Source of the DNA: JAEUNX01 sp034004685
Lineage (GTDB): Bacteria > Pseudomonadota > Gammaproteobacteria > Burkholderiales > Rhodocyclaceae
Length of the DNA: 23,543 nucleotides
Assembly (NCBI GenBank): GCA_034004685.1
Contig: JAVEWG010000050.1
Coordinates: forward strand, 1 to 23,543
Reading direction: 5' to 3'
The notes beneath the pieces were generated by a model, which did no database searches, was not told where the DNA came from, and saw only the letters and a list, made by a program, of their open reading frames with translations. Position 1 is the stretch's first letter, and every line of letters starts with the position of its first letter. This document shows positions 7,641 through 14,578 of the stretch, one piece after another. Both the position numbers and the translations under genes were made by a program.

Positions 7641-8642
7641 TCAGCGGCTGTTTCGGATGCCCAAGCGGGCGCCCACCCTGGACTCCTGAGCCTGCTCTGC
7701 CTGGGGCAGGCCCTGGATGACCGAAATGGACACTTTGCCACCCGCCACCACATTACCCTCGGATTTCGGATCCTGATCCCCAGGCACCACGACCCCCGCC
7801 GGTGGCGTTTCCCCCGGCGCGATCATGGAGATTCCCGGAAGATTCACGCTCCCAAGACCGTAGGCCTTGGCCAGGGCGCTATCGGACAGCTTCTCGAAAA
7901 AGACCGGCGCATACGTTGTGGCCAGGCCGAGTCGACTCAGTGCCAGGGGCACGCTAGCGCCCTGCCCCGGGGTAAGGGTTGGAATGTTGACGTTGAGCCC
8001 CACCCCCTTGGGCAGCAGGGGCTGGTGGGGCTGGGCGGTTTCTTCAAGCTGGCCCACGATGCGCACCACCACTTCGGCCACGTCATACTCCACCGCGCCC
8101 TCAGTCAGGGCCTCAAAGGAGCGGCCGGTTGCCCCCGCATAACTCACGGCAATCGAGGGAATGCCCCGGTTGATGCCGTACAGGGCGTTGTTGACCGTCC
8201 CGGAACTGTTGTTGATGTGCCCGGTGTTGCTGCCCTCGTTGGGGCCCGAAATCACCAGGTCGGGCTGACCACCCCAGCGCCTGGCAGCCACCACATCCAG
8301 GCCATACAGGAGGGACATCACGGGGGTGCCGTCTACGTAAAACACGTCCCCATCGTCTGGCGCGACCCCAACCCCGGCAGCGCCTGCCGGCACCGTTCCC
8401 CAGCGGGAGGCTTTCGCCAGGGGCGTGACGGGGGTCAGGAAATTCATCGCGCCCCCCTTGCCGCTGTTGTTCTGGGTGGGGGCGGCAACAAGCACGTCAT
8501 GGCCAGCTTCCCTCAAGCGGGCCTGCAGGGCGCGAATGTTGGCGGTCTCGAAACCATCGTCGTTGGTCACGACAATATTGAGGGCAGCGGCAGTCTGGGC
8601 GACACCGAGGCCCAGAACAAACAACACTACAGTACGGCGCAT
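7641..8642 (-). CDS. Exported SurE-like 5'/3'-nucleotidase
   Basis: 333 residues from ATG 8642, chosen for a GGAG 7 bases upstream; the frame is open to 8741 but that extension lacks secretory character. Residues 1-22 look like a signal peptide (MRRTVVLFVLGLG, then AQTAAA). SurE motifs follow: VTNDDGFETANI (the metal-binding Asp pair), QNNSGKGGAM, and SGPNEGSNTGHINNSSGTV (metal-binding Asn and phosphate loop). SurE enzymes remove phosphate from nucleoside monophosphates using a divalent metal. The classic enzyme is cytosolic and about 250 residues; this one is predicted periplasmic and longer, with an extra C-terminal tail. Substrate unknown. The metallopeptidase gene lies upstream on the same strand, 105 bases away, so co-transcription is possible. 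Confidence 0.88.
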   Translation of the reverse strand: MRRTVVLFVLGLGVAQTAAALNIVVTNDDGFETANIRALQARLREAGHDVLVAAPTQNNSGKGGAMNFLTPVTPLAKASRWGTVPAGAAGVGVAPDDGDVFYVDGTPVMSLLYGLDVVAARRWGGQPDLVISGPNEGSNTGHINNSSGTVNNALYGINRGIPSIAVSYAGATGRSFEALTEGAVEYDVAEVVVRIVGQLEETAQPHQPLLPKGVGLNVNIPTLTPGQGASVPLALSRLGLATTYAPVFFEKLSDSALAKAYGLGSVNLPGISMIAPGETPPAGVVVPGDQDPKSEGNVVAGGKVSISVIQGLPQAEQAQESRVGARLGIRNSR

Positions 8643-8747
8643 CACGAATCTCCGGCGGAAAGGGCTTATCGATCGTCTGATACACCGCGATTCTCCCCAG
8701 GCCTCATTGCGCCCATAAGACAAGCGCTGATCCAACGCCACCCAGAC

Positions 8748-9617
8748 CTAACGCGCCGTCACCTTGAAGGTATCGCACTCCTTAAGCTGGCCACTGGCCA
8801 GACCTCGTTTGAACCAGCTCACCCGCTGGGCGGAGCTGCCATGGGTGAAGCTGTCGGGCACCACCCGGCCCTGGGTCTGTTGCTGGAGTCGATCATCGCC
8901 GATGGCGGTGGCGGCGGTGAGGGCCTCATCCACGTCGCCGGCCTCCAGCACCTGGCGCATCCGGTCGGCATGGTAGGCCCATACCCCAGCCAGGCAGTCC
9001 GCCTGGAGCTCCAGCTTCACCGACAGCTTGTTGCCCTCCCGCTCGGAAACCCGCTGGCGGGCAGCCTGGACCTTGTCGGAAATGCCCAGCAGGTTCTGCA
9101 CATGGTGGCCCACTTCATGGGCGATCACATAGGCCTGGGCGAAATCCCCGGGGGCGCGGAAGCGGCTCTTCAGTTCATCGTAGAAGGCCAGATCGATATA
9201 GACCTTGCGGTCCCCCGGGCAATAGAAGGGCCCCATGGCCGTCTCGCCGGTGCCGCAGGCCGTGGGCGTGGCGCCCGTGAACAACACCAGGCGGGGCTCC
9301 TCGTACTGTTTGCCGGCAGCCTGGAAGATGGCTTTCCAGGTGTCTTCCGTGTCCGCCAGCACCAGGGACACGAAGCGGGCCGGTTCGTCCCCCGCCGGTG
9401 GGCGCTGGGCCGGCCCGGAGTGCGTCCCAGATTCGGGGCCCGGGGATGCCAGATTGAACACCACCCGGGGGTCCACCCCGAAGTACATGGCCAGCAGGGC
9501 CAACAGGATGGTGCCCACCCCGAGCCGCCCCCGCCCGCCAAAGCGCGGCCCGCCCCCGCCGGAATCGCCCCGGCGGTCTTCCACGTTATCGCTTTCCCTG
9601 CCCGTATCGAAACGCAT
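8748..9617 (-). CDS. Neutral zinc metallopeptidase, YpfJ family
   Basis: 289 residues. A hydrophilic Gly/Arg-rich N-terminus is followed by one membrane segment (VGTILLALLAMYFGV, about 34-48), a variable linker and the YpfJ/zinc metallopeptidase domain. Catalytic HEVGHH at 167-172 gives the two zinc His and the Glu; ELQADCLAG (203-211) supplies the likely third ligand, and CGTG/FYCPGDRKVYIDL (121-143) matches the family's Cys-containing stretch. AGGAGG lies 6 bases before the ATG, the strongest ribosome site in the window. The domain is probably periplasmic, anchored in the inner membrane. Its substrate is not known. Confidence 0.92.
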   Translation of the reverse strand: MRFDTGRESDNVEDRRGDSGGGGPRFGGRGRLGVGTILLALLAMYFGVDPRVVFNLASPGPESGTHSGPAQRPPAGDEPARFVSLVLADTEDTWKAIFQAAGKQYEEPRLVLFTGATPTACGTGETAMGPFYCPGDRKVYIDLAFYDELKSRFRAPGDFAQAYVIAHEVGHHVQNLLGISDKVQAARQRVSEREGNKLSVKLELQADCLAGVWAYHADRMRQVLEAGDVDEALTAATAIGDDRLQQQTQGRVVPDSFTHGSSAQRVSWFKRGLASGQLKECDTFKVTAR

Positions 9618-9699
9618 GGCCGCCCTCCTGTCCCAGGGGCCTATTCTGGCATGGGCGGCACAGAAGCATTCAGGTCCGGGGCGGGAAAACCGCCGCCTT
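9618..9699. other. Intergenic, no gene seen
   Basis: Left part of the 203-base gap between the metallopeptidase start and the cobB stop. It must contain the metallopeptidase promoter on the minus strand, but no convincing -35/-10 pair was found. Confidence 0.4.
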
Positions 9700-9760
9700 T
9701 AGGGCGTGTTCTCATTAACCCCGGGGGTCGCGCGGTTAATGTTAATGAGAACACGCCCTA
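9700..9760. repeat. Perfect 20-bp inverted repeat, MITE- or terminator-like
   Basis: The arm tagggcgtgttctcattaac (9700-9719) is exactly the reverse complement of 9741-9760; the 21-base centre (9720-9740) is GC-rich and ends in ggttaat. Each outer end is TA, so it can be read as 18-bp terminal inverted repeats flanked by a TA duplication, as left by some insertion-sequence families and their non-autonomous derivatives. A shifted inner pairing (attaacc 9714-9720 with ggttaat 9734-9740) is also possible. There is no open reading frame inside. It may also act as a transcription stop for cobB. I did not see a second copy in this window. Confidence 0.75.
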
Positions 9761-9812
9761 GGCCCCCCAGGGAGGGTTGGGGGAACGGGTTGCCGCCCAG
9801 CGCCAGGGGGCC
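9761..9812 (-). terminator. Possible terminator stem after cobB
   Basis: ggccccc (9761-9767) can pair with gggggcc (9806-9812), just downstream of the cobB stop. The loop is long and there is no T-tract, so it is a weak candidate. Confidence 0.2.
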
Positions 9813-9820
9813 GACGCCGC

Positions 9821-11101
9821 TTAACCCCCCAGGAGGGCCGCCACCGCCGCCGGGTTGGAGGGGAAGTAGAAGTGCACGTAGCTGGCAGTCAGCCGCCCCT
9901 GGCGGTAGATGGCCTCGCCGGGCTGGCCGGCGGGGGTGGTGGCCGACAGGGCCGGGGCCAAGGGCGTTTGGCTGCGGGAATGGTGAAAGGTGTGCCCGGT
10001 GAGGCGGCCTTCCGGGAGTTGTGCCACCTGGAGGCCCAGGGCAGCCAGCCTGGGCTGCATCACCGCCCGGCCAGGCAAGAGCCCGGCAAAGGGATGTTCG
10101 ACGCCGGCCTTGTCCACCACGCTTTCGAAGAGGCTCATCATGCCGCCGCATTCGGCCAGGATGGGCTTGCCGGCGGCGTGGTGAGCCGTGAGGGCGCGGA
10201 AGAAACCCGGGTTGGCGGCCAGGGCCGGGGCGTGAAGTTCCGGATAGCCGCCGGGCAGCCACAGGGCATCGCAGGGCGGCAAGGGATCGCCAGCCAGGGG
10301 CCGGAAAAATCTCAGTTTCGCCCCCAAGGCGGCCAGGGTGTCCAGGTTCGCCGGGTAGATGAAACCGTAGGCGGCGTCCCAGGCCACCGCCACGCTGCGG
10401 CCGGCCAGGCGCGGCGGAATGGGAGGCTGGGTCACCGGGGGAAACTCCACCGGCGGGGGCAGATCGGCCGCGTCGGTGGCGGCCAGATGATCCGCCAGGC
10501 GGTCCAGGCGAGCCGCCAGATCAGCGATCTCGGCGGCCTGGAGGAGCCCCAGGTGGCGCTCCGGCAGGGCGGCCTCGGCGTCCCGGGGAACCGCGCCGTA
10601 CCAGGCCATGCCGGGGGGCAGGGTGTCCCGCAGCAGGTCAGCGTGGCCGGTGCTGCCCACCCGGTTGGCCAGCACCCCGGAAAAGGGCAGGTCGGGCTGA
10701 TAGTGGGCCAGGCCGTATGCCACCGCGCCGAAGGTCTGGGCCATCGCGGCGGCGTCGATCACCGCCAACACCGGGATGCCGAAGCGGCGGGCCAGATCCG
10801 CCCCGGAGGGCTGGCCGTCGAAGAGGCCCATCACCCCCTCCACCAGGATCAGATCCGCTTCCTGGGCCGCCTGGTGGAAGCGCCAGGCGGCGTCATCCGC
10901 GCCGCACATGCCCAGATCCACGTTGTACACCGGAGCCCCGCTGGCCTCCGCGTGGATCTGGGGATCCAGGAAGTCCGGCCCGCACTTGAAAACCCGCACC
11001 CGCCGGCCCCGCCGAACATGCAGGCGGGCCAGGGCAGCGGTGACGGTGGTCTTGCCCTGGCCGGAAGCCGGGGCAGCCACGAACAGCGCCGGGCAGCCCA
11101 T
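9821..11101 (-). CDS. cobB: Cobyrinate a,c-diamide synthase (CbiA/CobB)
   Basis: 426 residues from ATG 11101; an upstream extension of the frame only shadows cobA. The enzyme amidates the a and c carboxylates of cobyrinate or hydrogenobyrinate with glutamine and ATP. The N-terminal dethiobiotin-synthetase-like domain has P-loop APASGQGKTT (10-19), KCGPDFLDP (39-47) and VEGVMGLFDG (87-96). The motif LPERHLGL (179-186) is typical of CbiA. The C-terminal class I glutamine amidotransferase domain has LPGGYPELH and AECGGMM with nucleophile Cys 318. The start shares one base with the cobA stop (TGATG), so the two are coupled. Whether it acts in the cobalt-early or cobalt-late route cannot be told from the sequence. 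Confidence 0.95.
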   Translation of the reverse strand: MGCPALFVAAPASGQGKTTVTAALARLHVRRGRRVRVFKCGPDFLDPQIHAEASGAPVYNVDLGMCGADDAAWRFHQAAQEADLILVEGVMGLFDGQPSGADLARRFGIPVLAVIDAAAMAQTFGAVAYGLAHYQPDLPFSGVLANRVGSTGHADLLRDTLPPGMAWYGAVPRDAEAALPERHLGLLQAAEIADLAARLDRLADHLAATDAADLPPPVEFPPVTQPPIPPRLAGRSVAVAWDAAYGFIYPANLDTLAALGAKLRFFRPLAGDPLPPCDALWLPGGYPELHAPALAANPGFFRALTAHHAAGKPILAECGGMMSLFESVVDKAGVEHPFAGLLPGRAVMQPRLAALGLQVAQLPEGRLTGHTFHHSRSQTPLAPALSATTPAGQPGEAIYRQGRLTASYVHFYFPSNPAAVAALLGG

Positions 11102-11907
11102 CAGGCGGCGCCCGTGGGAGCCGGACCGAACCAGCCGAAGGATTCCTGCAGGCTCACCACCTCCCCCACCACGATGAGGGCCGGGGGATTGAGCCCCGCC
11201 TCGGCCACCCGGGCCGGCAAGGTGGCCAGGGTGCCGGTCACCACCCGCTGGGCCGTCAGGGTGGCGCTCACCACCACCGCCGCGGGCCGCTCCGGGGGCA
11301 GGCCGTGGGCCACCAGGGCATCGCACAGCTCCTGGAGGCGGGAGAGGCCCATGTAGAACACCACCGTCTGGGTGGGGCGGGTCAGCCCGGGCCAGTCCAG
11401 GTCCAGGGCGCCATCCTTGAGATAGGCGGAGGTAAACACCACCGACTGGGCGAAGGCCCGGTGGGTGAGCGGTATCCCGCTATAGGCCCCGACCCCGGAG
11501 GCAGCGGTGATGCCCGGCACCACCTCGAAGGAAATGCCCCCTTCCACCAGGGCCTCGGCTTCCTCCCCGCCCCGCCCGAAGATGTAGGGATCCCCCCCTT
11601 TGAGACGCACCACCCGGCGGCCAGCGCGGGCCAGGGCCACCAGACGCTCGCCGATCTCGGGCTGGGGCAGGCTGTGGTCCGCCCGCTTCTTGCCCACGTA
11701 GATCCGCTCGGCGGCGGGATGGGCCAGGGCCAGCAGGCTGGGGCCGATGAGATTGTCATACACCACCGCATCCGCCTCGGCCAGGAGACGCAAGGCCCGC
11801 AGGGTGAGGAGTTCCGGATCGCCAGGGCCGGCGCCCACCAGGTACACCCAGCCGGGCTGGGCGCCGGGGCGCAGGGGGGAAGAGGTGGCAGAAGGCTGGT
11901 CAGGCAT
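11101..11907 (-). CDS. cobA: Uroporphyrinogen-III C-methyltransferase (SUMT)
   Basis: 268 residues. It methylates uroporphyrinogen III at C2 and C7 with S-adenosylmethionine to give precorrin-2, the entry to cobalamin and siroheme. Motifs: VGAGPGDPELLT (24-35), YDNLIG (50-55), RLKGGDPYIFGRGGEE (101-116) and VPGITAASGVGAYSGIPLTH (130-149). It is the single-domain form, without the CysG oxidase/ferrochelatase part. It starts a two-gene minus-strand unit with cobB. The nearest upstream minus-strand gene, cobO, is separated by a plus-strand gene, so cobA probably has its own promoter in 11908-11971; no good minus-strand -35/-10 pair was found there. Confidence 0.95.
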   Translation of the reverse strand: MPDQPSATSSPLRPGAQPGWVYLVGAGPGDPELLTLRALRLLAEADAVVYDNLIGPSLLALAHPAAERIYVGKKRADHSLPQPEIGERLVALARAGRRVVRLKGGDPYIFGRGGEEAEALVEGGISFEVVPGITAASGVGAYSGIPLTHRAFAQSVVFTSAYLKDGALDLDWPGLTRPTQTVVFYMGLSRLQELCDALVAHGLPPERPAAVVVSATLTAQRVVTGTLATLPARVAEAGLNPPALIVVGEVVSLQESFGWFGPAPTGAA

Positions 11908-11911
11908 GGCA

Positions 11912-11941
11912 TTGAGTTCCGATCGGGACGGCGAGTATATT
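11912..11941 (+). promoter_or_regulatory. Possible sigma-70 promoter for the DUF2798 gene
   Basis: TTGAGT (11912-11917) and TATATT (11936-11941) with an 18-base spacer, 30 bases before the ATG at 11972. It lies in the 64-base divergent gap with cobA. Seen by eye only. Confidence 0.4.
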
Positions 11942-11971
11942 GGTGCAACGCATCACGGGTCGAGCCACCCC

Positions 11972-12205
11972 ATGATCAAACTGCCGCCTCGCCATTTTCA
12001 TCTGATCTTTTCCCTGCTCATGGGCACCATCATGGTGACCCTGGTGACTTGCATTGTCACCCTGGTGAATGTGGGGCCGGTACCGGATTTCCTGTCCCGC
12101 TGGGGACAGGCGTTCGCGGTGGCCTGGTGGGTGGCGATCCCGGCGCTGTACTTCTTCGGCCCCAAGGTCCGGCGGCTCACCGCCCGCTGGGTGGAAACCC
12201 CGTAG
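11972..12205 (+). CDS. Small DUF2798 membrane protein
   Basis: 77 residues with two predicted membrane helices, about 9-28 (FHLIFSLLMGTIMVTLVTCI) and about 44-60 (WGQAFAVAWWVAIPALY), and a basic C-terminus (KVRRLTARW). Length, the early GTIMVTLVT helix, the N-V-G turn and the W-A-IP pattern of helix two match my recollection of DUF2798 proteins, whose function is unknown. It is transcribed against the cobalamin genes on both sides and splits cobO from cobA. Ribosome site is weak. A link to B12 metabolism is not supported by anything but position. Confidence 0.72.
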   Translation: MIKLPPRHFHLIFSLLMGTIMVTLVTCIVTLVNVGPVPDFLSRWGQAFAVAWWVAIPALYFFGPKVRRLTARWVETP

Positions 12206-12237
12206 GGTGCCCTGCGCGCCATCCATGGATGGCACCC
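12205..12237. terminator. Palindromic stem after the DUF2798 gene
   Basis: gggtgcc (12205-12211) pairs with ggcaccc (12231-12237). The loop itself holds a perfect 16-bp palindrome, gccatccatggatggc (12218-12233), which would compete with the outer stem. It begins at the last base of the stop codon. There is no T-tract, so termination is plausible but unproven. Confidence 0.4.
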
Positions 12238-12258
12238 CCGGCGCACGCACGCCAATCC

Positions 12259-12274
12259 AGGGTCAACAGACCCT
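12259..12274. terminator. Short hairpin at the cobO 3' end
   Basis: agggtc-aaca-gaccct, a perfect 6-bp stem with a 4-base loop, overlapping the cobO stop codon at 12273-12275. It may act as a weak end signal for the convergent transcripts. Confidence 0.35.
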
Positions 12275-12878
12275 AGAACTCCATCCCCGCCATGGCCTTG
12301 ATGCCCCCCTGGAACGCGTGCTTGAGGGGGGTCATCTCGGTCACCGTGTCGGCCGCCTCCACCAGGGCCGGCGGCGCGGCCCGGCCGGTGACCACCAGGT
12401 GCTGCATGGGCGGGCGCAGGGCGAAAGCTTCCAGGGCCTGGGGCAGATCGAGCCAGCCGTACTTGAAGGCGTAGGTGAGTTCGTCCAGCACCACCAGGCC
12501 GTAGTCCGGATCCGCCAGGTAGCCCCGGGCCACCACCCAGGCGGCCCGGGCGGCTGCGGCGTCCCGTTCCCGATCCTGGGTCTCCCAGGTGAAGCCCTCC
12601 CCCATCACATGCCAGGCGACCCCGGGGAGTTGGCGGAAGACGGACTCCTCCCCGGTGTCCGAGCGGCTCTTCACGAATTGCACCACTGCCACCTTCTGGC
12701 CGTGGCCCAGGGCCCGGGCCACCAGGCCGAAGGCGGCGCTGGACTTGCCCTTGCCGTTACCGGTGTTCACCAGGAAGACCCCCTGCTCGCCCTGGGCCGC
12801 GGCGATTTTTTCGTCGATCACCGCCTTCTTGCGGCTCATGCGGGCGGCGTGGCGTTGGTTGCGCTCGGTATCGGTCAT
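12273..12878 (-). CDS. cobO: Corrinoid adenosyltransferase (CobO/BtuR)
   Basis: 201 residues. Transfers the adenosyl group of ATP to cob(I)yrinic acid a,c-diamide or salvaged cob(I)alamin to form the Co-C bond. CobA/CobO/BtuR family signs: P-loop VNTGNGKGKSSAAFG (37-51), VVQFVKS, then YGLVVLDELTYAFKYGWLD and HLVVTGRAAPPALVEAADTV. A basic N-terminal stretch (RNQRHAARMSRKKAV) is also usual. The ATG overlaps the btuF stop by four bases (ATGA), tying it to the corrinoid importer. It is the last gene of the riboswitch-led minus-strand run. It can serve both de novo synthesis and salvage. Confidence 0.96.
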   Translation of the reverse strand: MTDTERNQRHAARMSRKKAVIDEKIAAAQGEQGVFLVNTGNGKGKSSAAFGLVARALGHGQKVAVVQFVKSRSDTGEESVFRQLPGVAWHVMGEGFTWETQDRERDAAAARAAWVVARGYLADPDYGLVVLDELTYAFKYGWLDLPQALEAFALRPPMQHLVVTGRAAPPALVEAADTVTEMTPLKHAFQGGIKAMAGMEF

Positions 12879-13690
12879 GGCTTCACCTTCGCCGCCAACT
12901 CGTCCAGGCCGTCGATCAGCCGGGGTCCGGGGTAGAAAAAGTGTTCACCGGAAAGATGCACCACCCGCACCGGCAGGCTGCCCAGTTCCGCGTTGCAGGC
13001 ACTGGCGGTGGCCCGGTCAAAGGTGAAGATGATCTCCGGCTTGAGGGTCTGGTTGAGCGCGGCAAGGGTCTCGATGGGCTGGCCGGGGGCGATGGAGCGG
13101 ATCCGGGATTCGGTTTCCACCACGTCGAAGCCGGCGAAGCGGAACAGGTCCGCCAGCACGTGTTCCCGCCCGAAGGAATAGGGCGTGCTCTCGCAGGCGG
13201 ACAGCAGCAGGGCCCGCCGGCCGCCACCGTTGACGGCCTTGGCCCGCACGAACCAGCTCCGCTTGAAGCGGGCCAGCAAGGCGTTGCCGTTGGGGGCGCG
13301 GCTGGCCTCGGCCAGGCTTTCCAGCATGGTCTCCACCCCCGCCATGGACTCGAACCCCCCCAGCCGCAGCACCTTGCCCCCCGGCGCCACGGCCTGGCTC
13401 AAAGAGGCCTCGGGCGAATGCTCGGAGGCCACGATCAGCTCCGGCGCCAGCACCGCAATGGCATCGCCGTCCGGATCCATGATCCCGCCGGTGCGGGGCA
13501 GGTCGTCGCGCCGGTCGTAGCGGGACACCCCCACCAGGCAGTCCCCCCGTTCCAGCCACTCCAGGGCGATGGTGAGGTAGGGAGACTGACTGACGATGCG
13601 GGGGCAGTCGGTGGGAGGCGCCACCGGAGCGGCCTGGGCGGCACCGGCCAGCAGGCCCCACAGGGGCAAGAGAAGGCGAAGAAGTTTCAT
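12875..13690 (-). CDS. btuF: Periplasmic corrinoid-binding protein, BtuF-like
   Basis: 271 residues. Residues 1-20 form a signal peptide (MKLLRLLLPLWGLLAGAAQA). The rest fits the helical-backbone periplasmic binding protein fold of the BtuF/FecB class: RIVSQSPYLTIALEWLERG, VGVSRYD, LAPELIVASEHSP, and a C-terminal half with PEIIFTFD. An AGGA lies 8 bases before the ATG, 14 bases after the btuD stop. It would deliver B12 to BtuCD. The specific substrate is inferred from the riboswitch, btuB and cobO context; sequence alone would also fit an iron-siderophore binder. Confidence 0.85.
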   Translation of the reverse strand: MKLLRLLLPLWGLLAGAAQAAPVAPPTDCPRIVSQSPYLTIALEWLERGDCLVGVSRYDRRDDLPRTGGIMDPDGDAIAVLAPELIVASEHSPEASLSQAVAPGGKVLRLGGFESMAGVETMLESLAEASRAPNGNALLARFKRSWFVRAKAVNGGGRRALLLSACESTPYSFGREHVLADLFRFAGFDVVETESRIRSIAPGQPIETLAALNQTLKPEIIFTFDRATASACNAELGSLPVRVVHLSGEHFFYPGPRLIDGLDELAAKVKP

Positions 13691-13704
13691 GCTCGGTTTC
13701 CTGA

Positions 13705-14475
13705 TCAGTCGGGAATGAAGGTGGGCCGCCCGTCGATTTCGAAGCGGCGCAAGGGATGGCCAAAGGCCCGGGACAGGGGCTCGGGCTGGAGGATGGCTTC
13801 CCGGTCCCCCGCCCGCACCCCGCCCTGGCCGTCCAGCAGGATCACCTGGTCGGCGTAGCGGGCCGCCAAATTGATGTCATGGAGCACCATCACCACCCCG
13901 TGGCCCTCGTCCGCCAGGCGGCGGAAGAGCTCCAGCACCTTGATCTGGTGGTGGAGGTCCAGGTGGTTGGTGGGCTCGTCCAGCAAGAAAAGTCGGGGCG
14001 CCTGGGTCAGCACCGCGGCGATGGCCACCCGCTGGCGCTCCCCGCCGGAAAGGCTCAACACCTCCCGCCCCGCCAGCTCCGCCATGCCCACCGCCCCCAG
14101 GGCCGCCCGGGCCAGGGCCCCATCCTCCGGCCCCTCCCAGCCCCAGCGGGACAGATGGGGGTGGCGCCCCACCAGGGCAGTCTCCAGCACCGAGGCGGCA
14201 AAGTGGTCCGGCTGCTGCTGGGGGAGCAAGCCCCGGAAACGGGCCAGGGCCACGTTGTCCCATTCCCCCAGGGGCTTACCGGCCATCCGCACCGCCCCCC
14301 GCGAGGGCGCCCGCAGGCCCGCCAGGGTATGGAGCAAGGTGGTCTTGCCGGCGCCATTGGGGCCTAGCAGGGCCAGGCACTGACCGGGGAGAAGCTGCAA
14401 GGAGAACTCGCAGCAGAGCCAGCGGACGCCCATGCGCAGGGCCAGGCCTTCGGCTTCCAGCAGGGGGGCGGTCAT
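13705..14475 (-). CDS. btuD: Corrinoid ABC transporter ATPase, BtuD/FecE family
   Basis: 256 residues. Nucleotide-binding subunit of a type II importer: Walker A GPNGAGKTT (38-46), Q-loop LLPQQQPD (83-90), signature LSGGERQ (142-148), Walker B LFLLDEPT (162-169) with NHLD D-loop, and His 199 switch in VVMVLHDINLAARYAD. GGAG lies 9 bases before the ATG. It powers B12 passage through BtuC. It is separated from btuC by 103 bases that hold a nested hairpin, an unusually wide gap in an otherwise tight operon. Confidence 0.92.
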   Translation of the reverse strand: MTAPLLEAEGLALRMGVRWLCCEFSLQLLPGQCLALLGPNGAGKTTLLHTLAGLRAPSRGAVRMAGKPLGEWDNVALARFRGLLPQQQPDHFAASVLETALVGRHPHLSRWGWEGPEDGALARAALGAVGMAELAGREVLSLSGGERQRVAIAAVLTQAPRLFLLDEPTNHLDLHHQIKVLELFRRLADEGHGVVMVLHDINLAARYADQVILLDGQGGVRAGDREAILQPEPLSRAFGHPLRRFEIDGRPTFIPD

Positions 14476-14521
14476 CCTGGGCCACTCCCCCTTGGCGGAC
14501 GGCAGGGCGCCACCGGACGGG

Positions 14522-14566
14522 CCCTCGCCATCCCCTGCCCATCCTGGGCACTCAATAGAGCGAGGG
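14522..14566. repeat. Nested inverted repeats between btuC and btuD
   Basis: Outer arms ccctcgc (14522-14528) and gcgaggg (14560-14566), inner arms gccca (14537-14541) and tgggc (14545-14549). The two stems can form together as a single branched or extended hairpin in the 103-base gap. Possibly a processing or attenuation element inside the operon. Confidence 0.5.
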
Positions 14567-14578
14567 AGACTGACCCCA

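Noticed and set aside
8025..9761. A 578-codon plus-strand frame opposite surE-like and metallopeptidase genes
   Set aside because: Low-complexity composition, no motif, and both opposite-strand genes are well supported.
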